The notes beneath the pieces are model-generated. The model did not search any database, was not told the origin of the DNA, and saw only the letters and a program-made list of their open reading frames with translations. The position numbers and the translations under genes are program-made. Below, in pieces: positions 42,545-51,387 of a stretch of 64,000 nucleotides of DNA (the first letter of the stretch is position 1; every line of letters starts with the position of its first letter). Origin of the DNA: Gillisia limnaea DSM 15749 (lineage in GTDB: Bacteria > Bacteroidota > Bacteroidia > Flavobacteriales > Flavobacteriaceae); assembly GCF_000243235.1 (NCBI RefSeq), contig NZ_JH594606.1, positions 949,752-1,013,751 on the forward strand, in the 5' to 3' direction.

Positions 42545-43923
42545 ATTAGTGTCCGATAAAACTTTTTAAAAGCGGGATTTCCTATACGGATTTCCCGCTT
42601 TAGTTTATATCTTGTTTTTACCACAAAACTCGATATATGAACAAAAGTAAAAATTTTAGCGGACAGCCTATCATCAAACAGCTTTTAAAGTTATTACCTG
42701 CCCCAACAATTGCCCGGACAGCCCACAAGTATAAAAGCGATAGGTATTATAAACGGTTTAAGACCTATGAGCATTTGGTCACTATGCTTTATGCCACTTT
42801 GAGCGGTGTGAGTTCTTTACGGGAGCTATCTACCGTACTGCTTGCCTGCGAGGGCAGGATAGGACATCTGAACCTTACACATTTTCCAAAACGGAGCACC
42901 TTGTCAGACGCTAACAGGAAACGTAGCAGCGAAGTCTTTGCCAGTATATATTATAGCCTGTTTGATCAGTATCGCAGTTTTTTATCGGACAGCAGTTCTT
43001 TGTCCTTGCCGGTAAAACACTTAAAGATCGTGGATTCTACCACTATAAGCCTCTTCAGTGACATTTTAAGAGGGGTTGGGCGCAATCCGATTAACGGAAA
43101 AAGAAGGGTGGCATTAAGATGCACACAATGATCAACGCCTTAGAGGACGTTCCCTGCCTTGTCCGTTTTACAAGTGCGGCAACGCACGACCACACTTTCT
43201 TAAAGGATCTGAACTTAGAAAAAGGATCTTTTGTCGTTTTTGACAAAGCGTATAACGATTACCAACAATTTGCGCAATGGATAGATGATGATATCTATTT
43301 TGTAACCAGACAAAAAGAGAACGCACGTTATATTGGTATTAAAGAATTTGACCTGTCCGATACTACAAGTGATGCCGTACTAAAGGATGAGCATATCACG
43401 GTTCAAAAAAAGATAAGACCGTTGGGCTGAGAAGAGTTGCTTACTGGGATGCAGGTACAAACAAGGTCCTTGAGTTTATCACAAACAACTTTCTGATCAG
43501 TCCGGATAAAATAGCAGCTATATACAAGCACAGATGGCAGATAGAAACAATGTTCAAGAGGCTTAAGCAAAATTTTCCACTAAAATACTTCCTCGGGGAC
43601 AATCAAAATGCTATCGAAATACAGATTTGGTGCGGACTTATTATACAATTGCTGATGCTTGTTGTGCAGCGGAAGACCAAGCGCAGATGGGCATACTCCA
43701 ATATGGTATCAATGGTGCGCTTTCACTTGATGACCTATATAGACCTGTTCAAATTCCTTGAAAACCCAAGCAAACAGTGGCTAGCTTTAACCACAAAACC
43801 ACCAGACAAGCAACTAAGCCTTTTTTGAAGACCCCTTGCTATTGAAAAAAGACAAAAACAAAACAGTTTTACTGAACGTAAAGGACACTATTAACTAAAA
43901 ACGTATTTTAGTCGGACACTAAT
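42545..43923 (+). mobile_element. IS4-family insertion sequence with broken transposase
   Basis: The element is 1379 bp with perfect 12-bp terminal inverted repeats (ATTAGTGTCCGA at 42545-42556, its complement at 43912-43923). It is flanked by 11-bp direct repeats GTAAATTTATC (42534-42544, 43924-43934), in line with IS4-type target duplications. A hairpin near the left end (AAGCGGGA 42570-42577 with TCCCGCTT 42593-42600) could block transcription entering from outside. The transposase reading frame is in three pieces. It ends 21 bases before the start of a thioredoxin-like gene. Confidence 0.9.
42637..43828 (+). pseudogene. IS4-family transposase interrupted by two -1 frameshifts
   Basis: Three overlapping pieces in successive -1 frames make one transposase of about 397 residues. 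Piece 1 (from 42637) has the N-terminal DUF4372-like region and the first catalytic Asp in KIVDSTTISLF; piece 2 has the second in VVFDKAYNDYQQFAQW; piece 3 has the Glu in HRWQIETMFKRLKQNF. The breaks are at A-runs: 43098-43102 (five A) and 43405-43411 (seven A). Adding one A at each restores the frame. The second site reads A AAA AAG in the incoming frame, a known slippery heptamer. Decay or homopolymer error is the simplest reading. Confidence 0.85.
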
Positions 43924-43944
43924 GTAAATTTATCTAAAAAAGTT

Positions 43945-44505
43945 ATGGCTCGAACAGAATCCAACATGCTTCCGCTGGGAACCAAAGCACCGGATTTTAG
44001 ATTGGTAGATGCAATTTCAAATAGGATGATGGCCCTCGAAGATCTTAAAGGTGAAAAAGGAACTTTGGTTATGTTTATTTGCAATCATTGTCCTTTTGTA
44101 AAACATGTAAATGATGAATTAGTACGCATAGCAAATGATTACAGGGTATCCGGATTTAGCTTTATAGCCATTATGAGCAATAACATTGAAGAGTATCCAA
44201 ATGATCATCCCGACCTTATGTGGAAATTAGCAAGAAAATATCATTATCCTTTCCCCTATCTCTATGACCAAACCCAGGAAGTAGCGAAAGCCTATGATGC
44301 AGCCTGCACGCCCGATTTTTATTTATTTGATTCTGAATTAAAACTTATTTATCGCGGTCAATTGGATGATTCCCGGCCTGGCAATGGCATCCCTGTAAAC
44401 GGAAGGGATCTTAGGGAAGCGCTTGATGCCGTTTTAGGAAACAGAAAGGTACATGAGCCTCAAAAACCAAGTATTGGGTGCAACATAAAGTGGAAAAATA
44501 GTTAG
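43945..44505 (+). CDS. Thioredoxin-like redox protein
   Basis: A 186-residue AhpC/TSA-redoxin fold protein: LPLGTKAPDFRLVDAISN, the active site MFICNHCPFVKHV (CxxC at about residues 50-53) and YDAACTPDFYLFD. It resembles cytosolic thioredoxin-family proteins of Bacteroidetes. The start codon is only 21 bases from the IS4 right end, so its original promoter has probably been moved 1.39 kb away. Its neighbour downstream is a peroxiredoxin. Confidence 0.88.
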   Translation: MARTESNMLPLGTKAPDFRLVDAISNRMMALEDLKGEKGTLVMFICNHCPFVKHVNDELVRIANDYRVSGFSFIAIMSNNIEEYPNDHPDLMWKLARKYHYPFPYLYDQTQEVAKAYDAACTPDFYLFDSELKLIYRGQLDDSRPGNGIPVNGRDLREALDAVLGNRKVHEPQKPSIGCNIKWKNS

Positions 44506-44605
44506 TCAATCTCCTATGGCATCATTGATTTATTTGATATATAATTAACAGGTATTCAATTATATATTGGTTAATTTTAAGCTGAAATTCTAATATAAAA
44601 ATACA

Positions 44606-45247
44606 ATGAGCACACTTAGATTAGGAGATAAAGCACCCAACTTTGATGCGGAAACTTCAGAAGGAAAAATAAATTTTTATGATTATTTAGGAGACAATTG
44701 GGGGATTTTATTCTCTCATCCGGCAGATTATACACCTGTTTGCACTACTGAATTAGGGGCCGCAGCAAAATATAAAGACGAGTTTGAAAAACGGAATGTC
44801 AAAGTTCTAGCTCTTAGCGTAGATGGTGTAGCATCACATAAGGATTGGATCAAGGACATAAACGAAACTCAAAACACCACCGTTAATTTTCCAATAATTG
44901 CCGATGAGGATAAAAAAGTATCTAACTTATATGATATGATCCATCCTAAGGCTGACGATACCTTAACGGTAAGATCGGTTTTTATAATAGCTCCAGATAA
45001 AACCATCAAGTTAATGATCATCTATCCCGCGAGTACCGGAAGAAATTTCGCGGAATTATTAAGAGTGATAGACTCTTTACAACTTACGGCGTACCACAAA
45101 GTTGCTACTCCTGCAAACTGGAAAGAAGGAGAAGATGTTGTTATTAGCCCTTCGGTTTCGAATGAAGATGCTAAAAAGCTTTTTCCAAAAGGTTTTAAGG
45201 AGGTTAAGTCATACTTAAGAATGACCCCTCAGCCAAATTTAAATTAG
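44606..45247 (+). CDS. 1-Cys peroxiredoxin (Prx6 type)
   Basis: A 213-residue peroxiredoxin: the peroxidatic Cys is in SHPADYTPVCTTELGAAA (about residue 47), with the long C-terminal domain of the Prx6 class (PANWKEGEDVVISPSVS, YLRMTPQP). The second Cys of 2-Cys types is absent, as usual. It reduces hydrogen peroxide and organic peroxides. A strong terminator follows. Confidence 0.95.
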   Translation: MSTLRLGDKAPNFDAETSEGKINFYDYLGDNWGILFSHPADYTPVCTTELGAAAKYKDEFEKRNVKVLALSVDGVASHKDWIKDINETQNTTVNFPIIADEDKKVSNLYDMIHPKADDTLTVRSVFIIAPDKTIKLMIIYPASTGRNFAELLRVIDSLQLTAYHKVATPANWKEGEDVVISPSVSNEDAKKLFPKGFKEVKSYLRMTPQPNLN

Positions 45248-45288
45248 TTAAGCCGTTTCTAGTCACAATAAAAGTTTTAAGAATAGAA

Positions 45289-45334
45289 CCAACTCCTGTC
45301 CGGATTATTTTTCCCGGAGAGGAGTTATTTTTTT
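45289..45334 (+). terminator. Terminator after the peroxiredoxin gene
   Basis: AACTCCTgtCCGG pairs with CCGGagAGGAGTT (two symmetric mismatches) and is followed by TATTTTTTT. The right arm touches the stop codon of the converging VOC gene. Confidence 0.85.
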
Positions 45335-45996
45335 ACCATTTTTAAACGATCATGATTAAAAATCAACTCACAATTTTTACCCTTATGTTCAAATTTTATT
45401 CTGAAATCTGATCCGTAAGCAGCATCTCCAGTAGGAAACCAGTCCTTAAGATTTTTATTTATGGTGATCAATAGTCCTTGATCATCACCGATAGCACAGA
45501 AATTTTCAAAATTTCCGTCAAAGACCTCCAAATTGCATTTTTCATGCAAAAACTGATATTTCTCTTCGATAAAGGCAGTAGCTAAACCAACTTCAGCAAT
45601 CCCTAAAAAATTTTTTTCTGAAAAATCCGGAGATTCCGGTTTATTGAAATCTCTTCTTGAGATGAATTCAAGAATATTGAAATCTTTATCGTAAAAATAA
45701 ACCGATTTGGCATTCCATCCACTAAAATCAATGATGTCCTCCTGGTTATTCCTTAATATTTCCACACGGGCTTTTAGCCATTTAAGAGCCTGATTCTCCT
45801 GCTTGTCCGGAATATGAAAAGCGATGTGATATGGGGTGGCATCTTCATTTTGCTGAAATTTCAAAACTGAATATCCCAGGCTTACCTCAAAAGAATCTTC
45901 ATCTTCATTATTAATTTCCAGGCCCAATGTATCTCTATAAAACCGAAGTTGTTTCAGTAAGCGGGTAGTCGATATTTCAAGTGATACAATTTTCAT
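45325..45996 (-). CDS. VOC (glyoxalase/dioxygenase superfamily) protein
   Basis: A 223-residue protein with one clear VOC half: RLLKQLRFYRDTLGLEINNEDEDSFEVSLG, YHIAFHIPD and KSVYFYDKDFNILEFISR, where the His and Glu are typical metal ligands. The second half is a weaker repeat of the fold. Substrate and activity are unknown. Confidence 0.8.
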   Translation of the reverse strand: MKIVSLEISTTRLLKQLRFYRDTLGLEINNEDEDSFEVSLGYSVLKFQQNEDATPYHIAFHIPDKQENQALKWLKARVEILRNNQEDIIDFSGWNAKSVYFYDKDFNILEFISRRDFNKPESPDFSEKNFLGIAEVGLATAFIEEKYQFLHEKCNLEVFDGNFENFCAIGDDQGLLITINKNLKDWFPTGDAAYGSDFRIKFEHKGKNCELIFNHDRLKMVKK

Positions 45997-46062
45997 AAAA
46001 GGTTATAGGAATTAATTACTTTATAGTGCCCTTACAATAGTAATCCCATTGGCGGGATTTAG

Positions 46063-46674
46063 TTAAGTCTGATTTTTATTCATCCATTTTGGAACAGGCA
46101 TAGGTTTAAAATACAGCATTTTTTCAAACAGCGATTCCATAGTTTCCGAAACCAAAACCAGATTCATATTCTCTTCCTTCAACAAACCTTTGCGAACCAT
46201 TTTATGGAGCAATTCAATCAAATCATCATAATACCCATTTATATTTAAAATTCCAATTGGTTTTTTGTGGAGCCCAAGTTGTCCCCAGGTTAAAATCTCA
46301 AACAATTCTTCCAGGGTACCAAAACCACCTGGTAATGCAATAAAACCCTCGCTAAGATCGTGCATTTTAAGCTTTCTCTCATGCATATCTTTTGTGGTAA
46401 TTAAACTTGTCAATCCCGTATGCACCACCTCTTTGGTTTTGAGGAAATCCGGGATCACTCCCGTCACCTTTCCGTTATTGAATAATGCACCCTTTGCAAC
46501 CTGCCCCATAAGGCCAAGTTTACTTCCACCGTAAATGAGTTCTATTTCTTTTTTGGCCAAAAACGCTCCAACCTCATAGGCATCCTCATAAATCTTTGTG
46601 TCCAGTCCATCACTGCTGGCACAAAAAACTGCCAGGCTATAAATATTGTTTTGTGATTCCTCCAAATTTTTCAT
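46063..46674 (-). CDS. LOG-family (TIGR00730) nucleotide phosphoribohydrolase-like protein
   Basis: A 203-residue Rossmann-fold protein with both LOG motifs: LIYGGSKLGLMGQVAKGA and ALPGGFGTLEELFEILTWGQLGLHKKPIGI (PGGxGTxxE). Family members release free bases from nucleoside 5'-monophosphates; plant LOG enzymes activate cytokinins. In bacteria the physiological substrate is mostly unclear. Downstream of prmC on the same strand but separated by repeat copy B. Confidence 0.92.
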   Translation of the reverse strand: MKNLEESQNNIYSLAVFCASSDGLDTKIYEDAYEVGAFLAKKEIELIYGGSKLGLMGQVAKGALFNNGKVTGVIPDFLKTKEVVHTGLTSLITTKDMHERKLKMHDLSEGFIALPGGFGTLEELFEILTWGQLGLHKKPIGILNINGYYDDLIELLHKMVRKGLLKEENMNLVLVSETMESLFEKMLYFKPMPVPKWMNKNQT

Positions 46675-46687
46675 TTTAATAAATTTA

Positions 46688-46826
46688 ATCCCTCATTGAG
46701 GGTTCAACCCGCCTGACCGTCCGGCAGGTTCCCCGTCCCTATATCAGGATGCCTCGAATTTTTAAAAGGATTTTCCTCCCGATAGCTCGGGACATACCTC
46801 ATTGGTCTGCCCCTAGGTTCTTGATT
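46688..46826. repeat. Dispersed repeat, copy B (fullest plus-oriented copy)
   Basis: It starts ATCCCTCATTGAGGGTTCAAC, includes a hairpin-forming block (AACCCGCCTG...CCGGCAGGTT), then GCCTCGAATTTTT, CTCCCGAT, CTCGGGACATACCTC and CTAGGTTCTTGA. The first 52 bases match copy A; the later blocks match copy C in reverse complement. It fills the gap between the LOG-family gene and prmC and runs into the 3' end of prmC. Confidence 0.8.
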
Positions 46827-47673
46827 CTTTCGTTCCTTTCAGCATTCTGTCATTTCCAAAAATATCCTTTCCGGAAAAGGATTTAAAACCACCGGAGTTT
46901 AAAACCTCGGCAGTCTCTTTTCCCAAATATTGATTAATCTCAAAATACAAACTTCCGCCCTGCTTTAAACCGGTCTCTGCTAATTTCGTTATTTTTTGGT
47001 AAAAAATTAAAGGTTCCAGATCTTTCACATACAATGCCATTTCAGGCTCATTTTCCAGCACATTCCGGTGCATTTCCTTTTTTTCCAGCTCCCTAACATA
47101 GGGCGGGTTTGAAACTATAAGGTCATAATTTTCTTGTAATACAGTTGTTTTTAGAATATCCTGCAAAATGAAAGCTACCTCTACCCCATTCATTTTAGCA
47201 TTCGCGCTGGCAACTTTCAAGGCACTTTTAGAAATATCGATCGCTGAAACTCTGGCTTTTGGCAGCTTCTTTGCAAGGCTTATAGCAATACATCCGCTTC
47301 CGGTTCCTATGTCCAGAATAGACAGTTCCCCGCTTTTTGAACTTTTGAGATCCTCCAGGATCCACTGCACCAGGTCTTCAGTTTCTGGCCTGGGGATCAA
47401 AACATTTTTATTTACCTTAAATTTTAATCCGAAGAATTCTGTTTCCCCCAGGATATATTGAATTGGTTCGTGTTTCAGCAATTGGAGAAGTGCATCTTCA
47501 AACTTTTTTTCTTCAGAAGCTGAAAGTTCTCTCCTATGATCGAGAGCAAGATCAAGTCTGCTCATTTTAAGATAAGCTTCTGTTAACAGATTGAAAAACG
47601 ATTGTATTTCCCCGGATGGATATTCCTTTTTAAGCTGATCGTGAAATTTTATTTTTATTTGGGAAACTAGCAC
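46813..47673 (-). CDS. prmC: Release factor glutamine methyltransferase
   Basis: A 286-residue PrmC/HemK that methylates Gln of the GGQ motif in release factors RF1 and RF2. It has ETEFFGLKFKVNKNVLIPRPETEDLVQW, the SAM site LDIGTGSGCIAISLAKKLP and the catalytic NPPY motif (LIVSNPPYVRELEKKE). The last codons (ESRT, stop TAG) fall inside dispersed repeat copy B, so the C-terminus appears to have been changed by the repeat. Confidence 0.95.
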   Translation of the reverse strand: MLVSQIKIKFHDQLKKEYPSGEIQSFFNLLTEAYLKMSRLDLALDHRRELSASEEKKFEDALLQLLKHEPIQYILGETEFFGLKFKVNKNVLIPRPETEDLVQWILEDLKSSKSGELSILDIGTGSGCIAISLAKKLPKARVSAIDISKSALKVASANAKMNGVEVAFILQDILKTTVLQENYDLIVSNPPYVRELEKKEMHRNVLENEPEMALYVKDLEPLIFYQKITKLAETGLKQGGSLYFEINQYLGKETAEVLNSGGFKSFSGKDIFGNDRMLKGTKESRT

Positions 47674-47723
47674 ATTTTAGGTTTTTAAAAATTGAATTCA
47701 GGGGTTCATTTTTTATAGAAAAC

Positions 47724-48209
47724 TTACAAGTCTTTTATCATCCACATGGTACAATTATAATGTCCTGTATCCCCCATAGGCTTCTCCAGAGATAAAAATC
47801 CTGAACGACCATATAATTTCCTGGCGTGCTCCATATAGGGAAGTGTTTCAAGGTAACACTGCTTGTACCCCTCTTTTTTCGCGTAATTAAGGCAGGTTTT
47901 CATCATTTCTGCTCCAATACCTCTTCCCCGTGCTTCCGGGAGAAAATACATTTTTTGCAATTCGCAAATGCCTGTTTCTGCACCTGATAAAGGTGCTATC
48001 CCGCAACCTCCTATAAGTTTCCCGTTTTCTTCAACAACAAAATAGTTCATACCAGGATGATCATAAGTGCTGTACATATCGTCCAGCGATTTATCCTCAT
48101 ATGCAGTTCCAACTTTTGGTACTCCCATTTCTACTAAAACTTTTCTCACAACCTCTGCAACCTGTTGATTGTCTTTTGGTTGAATTTCGCGTATTTTATA
48201 ACTACTCAT
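47724..48209 (-). CDS. GNAT-family N-acetyltransferase
   Basis: A 161-residue acetyltransferase with the acetyl-CoA loop LPEARGRGIGAEMMKTCLNYAKKEG (Q/RxxGxG/A) and the preceding strand GICELQKMYFL. Acceptor substrate unknown. It is divergent from ribD with only 29 bases between coding regions. Confidence 0.88.
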   Translation of the reverse strand: MSSYKIREIQPKDNQQVAEVVRKVLVEMGVPKVGTAYEDKSLDDMYSTYDHPGMNYFVVEENGKLIGGCGIAPLSGAETGICELQKMYFLPEARGRGIGAEMMKTCLNYAKKEGYKQCYLETLPYMEHARKLYGRSGFLSLEKPMGDTGHYNCTMWMIKDL

Positions 48210-48227
48210 TTCTTACTAATAAATCCT

Positions 48228-48235
48228 ATTTTTGT
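48228..48235 (+). promoter_or_regulatory. Putative -7 element for ribD, implying a near-leaderless mRNA
   Basis: TATTTTTG matches TAnnTTTG and ends 3 bases before the GTG start of ribD, so transcription would begin at or next to the start codon. No clear -33 TTG. Confidence 0.4.
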
Positions 48236-48238
48236 GAC

Positions 48239-49300
48239 GTGAAGATACACGAAAAATATATAAACAGGTGCATTCAGCTTGCTCAAAACGGGCTTGGAAC
48301 TACTTATCCAAATCCATTGGTGGGAAGCGTTTTGACCTATAAAAACAGCATTATTGGGGAAGGTTGGCATCAAAAAGCAGGAGGACCTCATGCAGAGGTA
48401 AACGCCATAAGAGCTGTAAAAGACCAATCTCTTTTAAAAAAAGCAACGATCTATGTGAGCCTGGAACCATGCAGTCATTATGGAAAAACTCCCCCCTGTA
48501 GCGATTTAATTATCGCCTCGGGAATCAAGAAAGTGGTTATAGGCATTGTTGACCCCTTTGCAAAAGTTAAGGGAAAAGGAATAAAAAAATTGCTGGATGC
48601 CGGGTGTGAAGTCAGCGTTGGAATTTTAGAGGATCAATGCAGGGAACTGAACAAACGTTTTTTTACATTTCACGAAAAAAAACGCCCCTATATTATTTTG
48701 AAATGGGCCTCAACCAAAAATAATTTTATCGCACCCCTGTCGAAGAAAGAGCGAGCACCAGTTTGGATCACGAACAAATATTCCAGGCAATTAGTTCACA
48801 AATGGCGCAGTGAGGAACAGGCTATTTTAGTGGGGACAAATACAGCCGTTGCAGATAACCCCAAACTTAATACCCGGTTATGGGAAGGATCAAATCCCGT
48901 AAGGATTTTACTCGATCAAAACCTTAGGACCCCAAAAGACTCTGCTTTGTTCGATCGCTCAATAAAAACCATTGTTATCACCTCTCAGGCTTCTAGAGAT
49001 TCCTTTACAAAAAATGAAATCGGAAAAAATGAACTAATCCTGGAGGCCATCGATTTTAATAAGGAAATAGCACCTCAAATTGTTGAAGTTTTATACACTC
49101 ATGAACTTCAATCGGTAATAATTGAAGGTGGAGGCAAAACCCTTCAAACATTTATAGATTCTGGCCTTTGGGATGAAGCAAGAATATTTACGGGAGAAGC
49201 CATGTTTCCGGAAGGAGTAAAAGCTCCGGAATTTAATGGGAAGTTAGCAGGGGAACATAATCTGCTATCAGATAAATTGAAGATTTACATCAATGATTAA
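48239..49300 (+). CDS. ribD: Riboflavin biosynthesis bifunctional deaminase/reductase
   Basis: A 353-residue RibD. The N-terminal cytidine-deaminase-like domain has the zinc site GGPHAEVNAI and LEPCSHYGKTPPCSDLII; the C-terminal reductase domain runs from LKWASTKNNF, with VGTNTAVADNPKLNTRL. It carries out the second and third steps of riboflavin synthesis. I start at GTG 48239 (MKIHEKYINRCIQLAQ), since residues further upstream lie in the divergent GNAT gene and look like no known RibD. The last bases overlap the HAD gene by 8. Confidence 0.93.
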   Translation: MKIHEKYINRCIQLAQNGLGTTYPNPLVGSVLTYKNSIIGEGWHQKAGGPHAEVNAIRAVKDQSLLKKATIYVSLEPCSHYGKTPPCSDLIIASGIKKVVIGIVDPFAKVKGKGIKKLLDAGCEVSVGILEDQCRELNKRFFTFHEKKRPYIILKWASTKNNFIAPLSKKERAPVWITNKYSRQLVHKWRSEEQAILVGTNTAVADNPKLNTRLWEGSNPVRILLDQNLRTPKDSALFDRSIKTIVITSQASRDSFTKNEIGKNELILEAIDFNKEIAPQIVEVLYTHELQSVIIEGGGKTLQTFIDSGLWDEARIFTGEAMFPEGVKAPEFNGKLAGEHNLLSDKLKIYIND

Positions 49301-49898
49301 AACTATTATATTCGACTTTGGAGATATTTTTGTCAATTTGGACAAGGCAGCTACTTTTCGGGAGCTGGAGAAATTTGCTATTAAAAAATTGCCTGAAGTT
49401 ATCACGAGGAAAAACCTGGAATATGAAAAAGGTTTGATCTCTTCAGAAGAGTTTCTCAATTCCTATAAAAATGAATTTGGGCTGGAACACGGTAGTATTA
49501 CAAATTCCTGGAATGCAATCCTGATTGATTTTCCTGAATACCGGTTCAACTTTATCAAGAAACTTTCCGAAGAAAAAGAGTACCAACTTATTTTGCTTAG
49601 CAATACCAATGAGATCCATATTGAATGGATCATTAAGAACGTTCCCTTTTTCGAAAAGTTCAAGACCTGTTTTGATGCATTCTATCTTTCTCACGAGATA
49701 AACTTAAGAAAACCGGATATCAATATTTATGAATTTGTACTGAAAACACATAATCTCAATCCTGAAGATTGTTTGTTTATCGATGATACCAAAGAAAACA
49801 CGGAAGCCGCCTCTGCAATGGGAATTCACACCTGGAACCTAAACCCTTCCAGGGAAGATGTTATAGATTTATTCACTATTAAAAAGGAATTATTTTGA
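49293..49898 (+). CDS. HAD-family hydrolase
   Basis: A 201-residue HAD-IA-like phosphatase: motif I FDFGDIFVNLD, motif II LLSNTNEIHIEW, motif III Lys in LRKPDINIYE and motif IV CLFIDDTKENTEAA. The second Asp of the classical DxD motif is Gly here (DFG), as in YihX-like proteins. The ATG overlaps the ribD stop (ATGATTAA), so it is translated in step with ribD; a role as the missing riboflavin-pathway phosphatase is possible but not shown. Confidence 0.88.
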   Translation: MIKTIIFDFGDIFVNLDKAATFRELEKFAIKKLPEVITRKNLEYEKGLISSEEFLNSYKNEFGLEHGSITNSWNAILIDFPEYRFNFIKKLSEEKEYQLILLSNTNEIHIEWIIKNVPFFEKFKTCFDAFYLSHEINLRKPDINIYEFVLKTHNLNPEDCLFIDDTKENTEAASAMGIHTWNLNPSREDVIDLFTIKKELF

Positions 49899-50770
49899 TC
49901 TATCTTCTGCTTAGTGTACTTGCTTCCAGTTTAATTTTCGTCATCTTCAAACTTTTCCAAAGGTTTGAAGTAAATACGATGCAGGCGATCGTGATAAATT
50001 ATTTTATTGCCTGTTTGGTAGGATTTTTCGGATTCATAAAGGAAACCGATATTTCCCTTATTCCAACAAAATTGTGGTTCCCAGGAACTTTAATACTTGG
50101 AGCTTTGTTTATTCTAGTTTTTAACCTGGCGGCAATCACCACCCAACGCAGCGGACTTTCAGTTGTAGCGGTAGCTACAAAAATGTCTGTGGCCATTCCG
50201 GTAATATTTGGAGTTGTTCTTTACAACGAAAGTACAGGGGTTCTAAAAGTTACAGGGATCATTCTTGCTTTAATAGCGGTTTACCTAAGTTCCATAAAAA
50301 CCCGGGAAGGCATCGCAATCAAAACTAAAAACCTGATATTCCCTCTCCTGGTTTTCCTGGGAAGCGGAATTATAGATACGTTGATAAAATATCTGGAAAC
50401 CACATATGTTGCTAAGGATGATGTTGCACTATTTTCAACTACCATTTTTGCAATTGCCGGCACCATAGGAATTTCCATTTTAGCAGTACAGGCCACAATG
50501 GGGAAACTTAGAATTACCGGCAAGAACATTTTGGGTGGAATCATCCTTGGAATTCCAAATTATTTTTCCATCTATTTTCTTGTGTTGGCACTAAGAAGCG
50601 AAGGCTTTGAAAGTTCAACTGTTTTCACCATCAATAATGTGGCAATTGTCCTGGTTTCTACACTTCTGGGTATAGTTTTATTCAAGGAACATTTGCTCCG
50701 GAAGAACTGGATTGGAATCATCCTGGCGATCATCAGTATTTTACTGGTAGCAAACAGTTTAAACTTTTAA
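49895..50770 (+). CDS. EamA/DMT-superfamily transporter
   Basis: A 291-residue protein with about ten hydrophobic helices in two repeats, as in drug/metabolite transporters (first repeat ends ILALIAVYLSSIKT, second ends LAIISILLVANSL). The start TTG overlaps the HAD stop (TTGA). Substrate unknown. Part of ribD-HAD-EamA-yigZ. Confidence 0.87.
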   Translation: MIYLLLSVLASSLIFVIFKLFQRFEVNTMQAIVINYFIACLVGFFGFIKETDISLIPTKLWFPGTLILGALFILVFNLAAITTQRSGLSVVAVATKMSVAIPVIFGVVLYNESTGVLKVTGIILALIAVYLSSIKTREGIAIKTKNLIFPLLVFLGSGIIDTLIKYLETTYVAKDDVALFSTTIFAIAGTIGISILAVQATMGKLRITGKNILGGIILGIPNYFSIYFLVLALRSEGFESSTVFTINNVAIVLVSTLLGIVLFKEHLLRKNWIGIILAIISILLVANSLNF

Positions 50771-50772
50771 AT

Positions 50773-51387
50773 TTGAAGGATACCTATAAAACCATTTTCA
50801 AACCAAGTGAAGATGTTCTTTTTAAAGACAAGAACTCTAAGTTTTTTGGTTATGCATTTCCTGTAATTTCCGAAGAGGAAGTCAAAGCACACCTGGAGGA
50901 TTTAAAAAAGAAACACCATCAGGCCAGACATTGGTGTTACGCCTGGCAAATTGGAAAAGATGAAGAACACAGGCAGTTTAGAGCAAACGATGACGGAGAA
51001 CCCTCAAATTCTGCAGGAATGCCAATTTATGGCCAGATCCAGTCCTTTGATGTCACCGATATTCTAATCGTTGTTGTACGCTATTTTGGAGGGGTGAAAT
51101 TGGGTGTTGGCGGATTGATCAAGGCGTATAAAACGTCCGCTCAAATGGCTTTGGAAAACAGCAAAATTGTAAAAAGAACCATTGATGAAGTTTTTGAGAT
51201 CCATTTTGATTATCCAGAGATGAATATCGTAATGAGGATCATAAAAGAACATGAACTTAATATTACAAGCCAAAACTTAGGGTTGGACTGCAAAATTTAT
51301 ATTTCTGTACGAAAAAAAGAGGCTGAGGACATTTTTGAGAAATTCCAGGCTGTTTATAAAGTGGAAATAAAAAAAATGGATGGCTAA
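50773..51387 (+). CDS. yigZ: IMPACT/YigZ-family protein
   Basis: A 204-residue protein of the YigZ/IMPACT family: KDKNSKFFGYAFPV, HHQARHWCYAWQIG, DDGEPSNSAGMPIYGQI and VVVRYFGGVKLGVGGLIKAY are the family blocks, followed by a ferredoxin-like C-terminal domain. Its TTG start is 2 bases after the previous stop. The family is implicated in translation control in eukaryotes; the bacterial role is unclear. It ends 4 bases inside the convergent thioesterase gene. Confidence 0.92.
   Translation: MKDTYKTIFKPSEDVLFKDKNSKFFGYAFPVISEEEVKAHLEDLKKKHHQARHWCYAWQIGKDEEHRQFRANDDGEPSNSAGMPIYGQIQSFDVTDILIVVVRYFGGVKLGVGGLIKAYKTSAQMALENSKIVKRTIDEVFEIHFDYPEMNIVMRIIKEHELNITSQNLGLDCKIYISVRKKEAEDIFEKFQAVYKVEIKKMDG

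Noticed and set aside
48101-48238. Longer N-terminus of ribD
   Set aside because: The in-frame extension lies inside the divergent GNAT gene and does not resemble RibD; GTG 48239 gives the family start.
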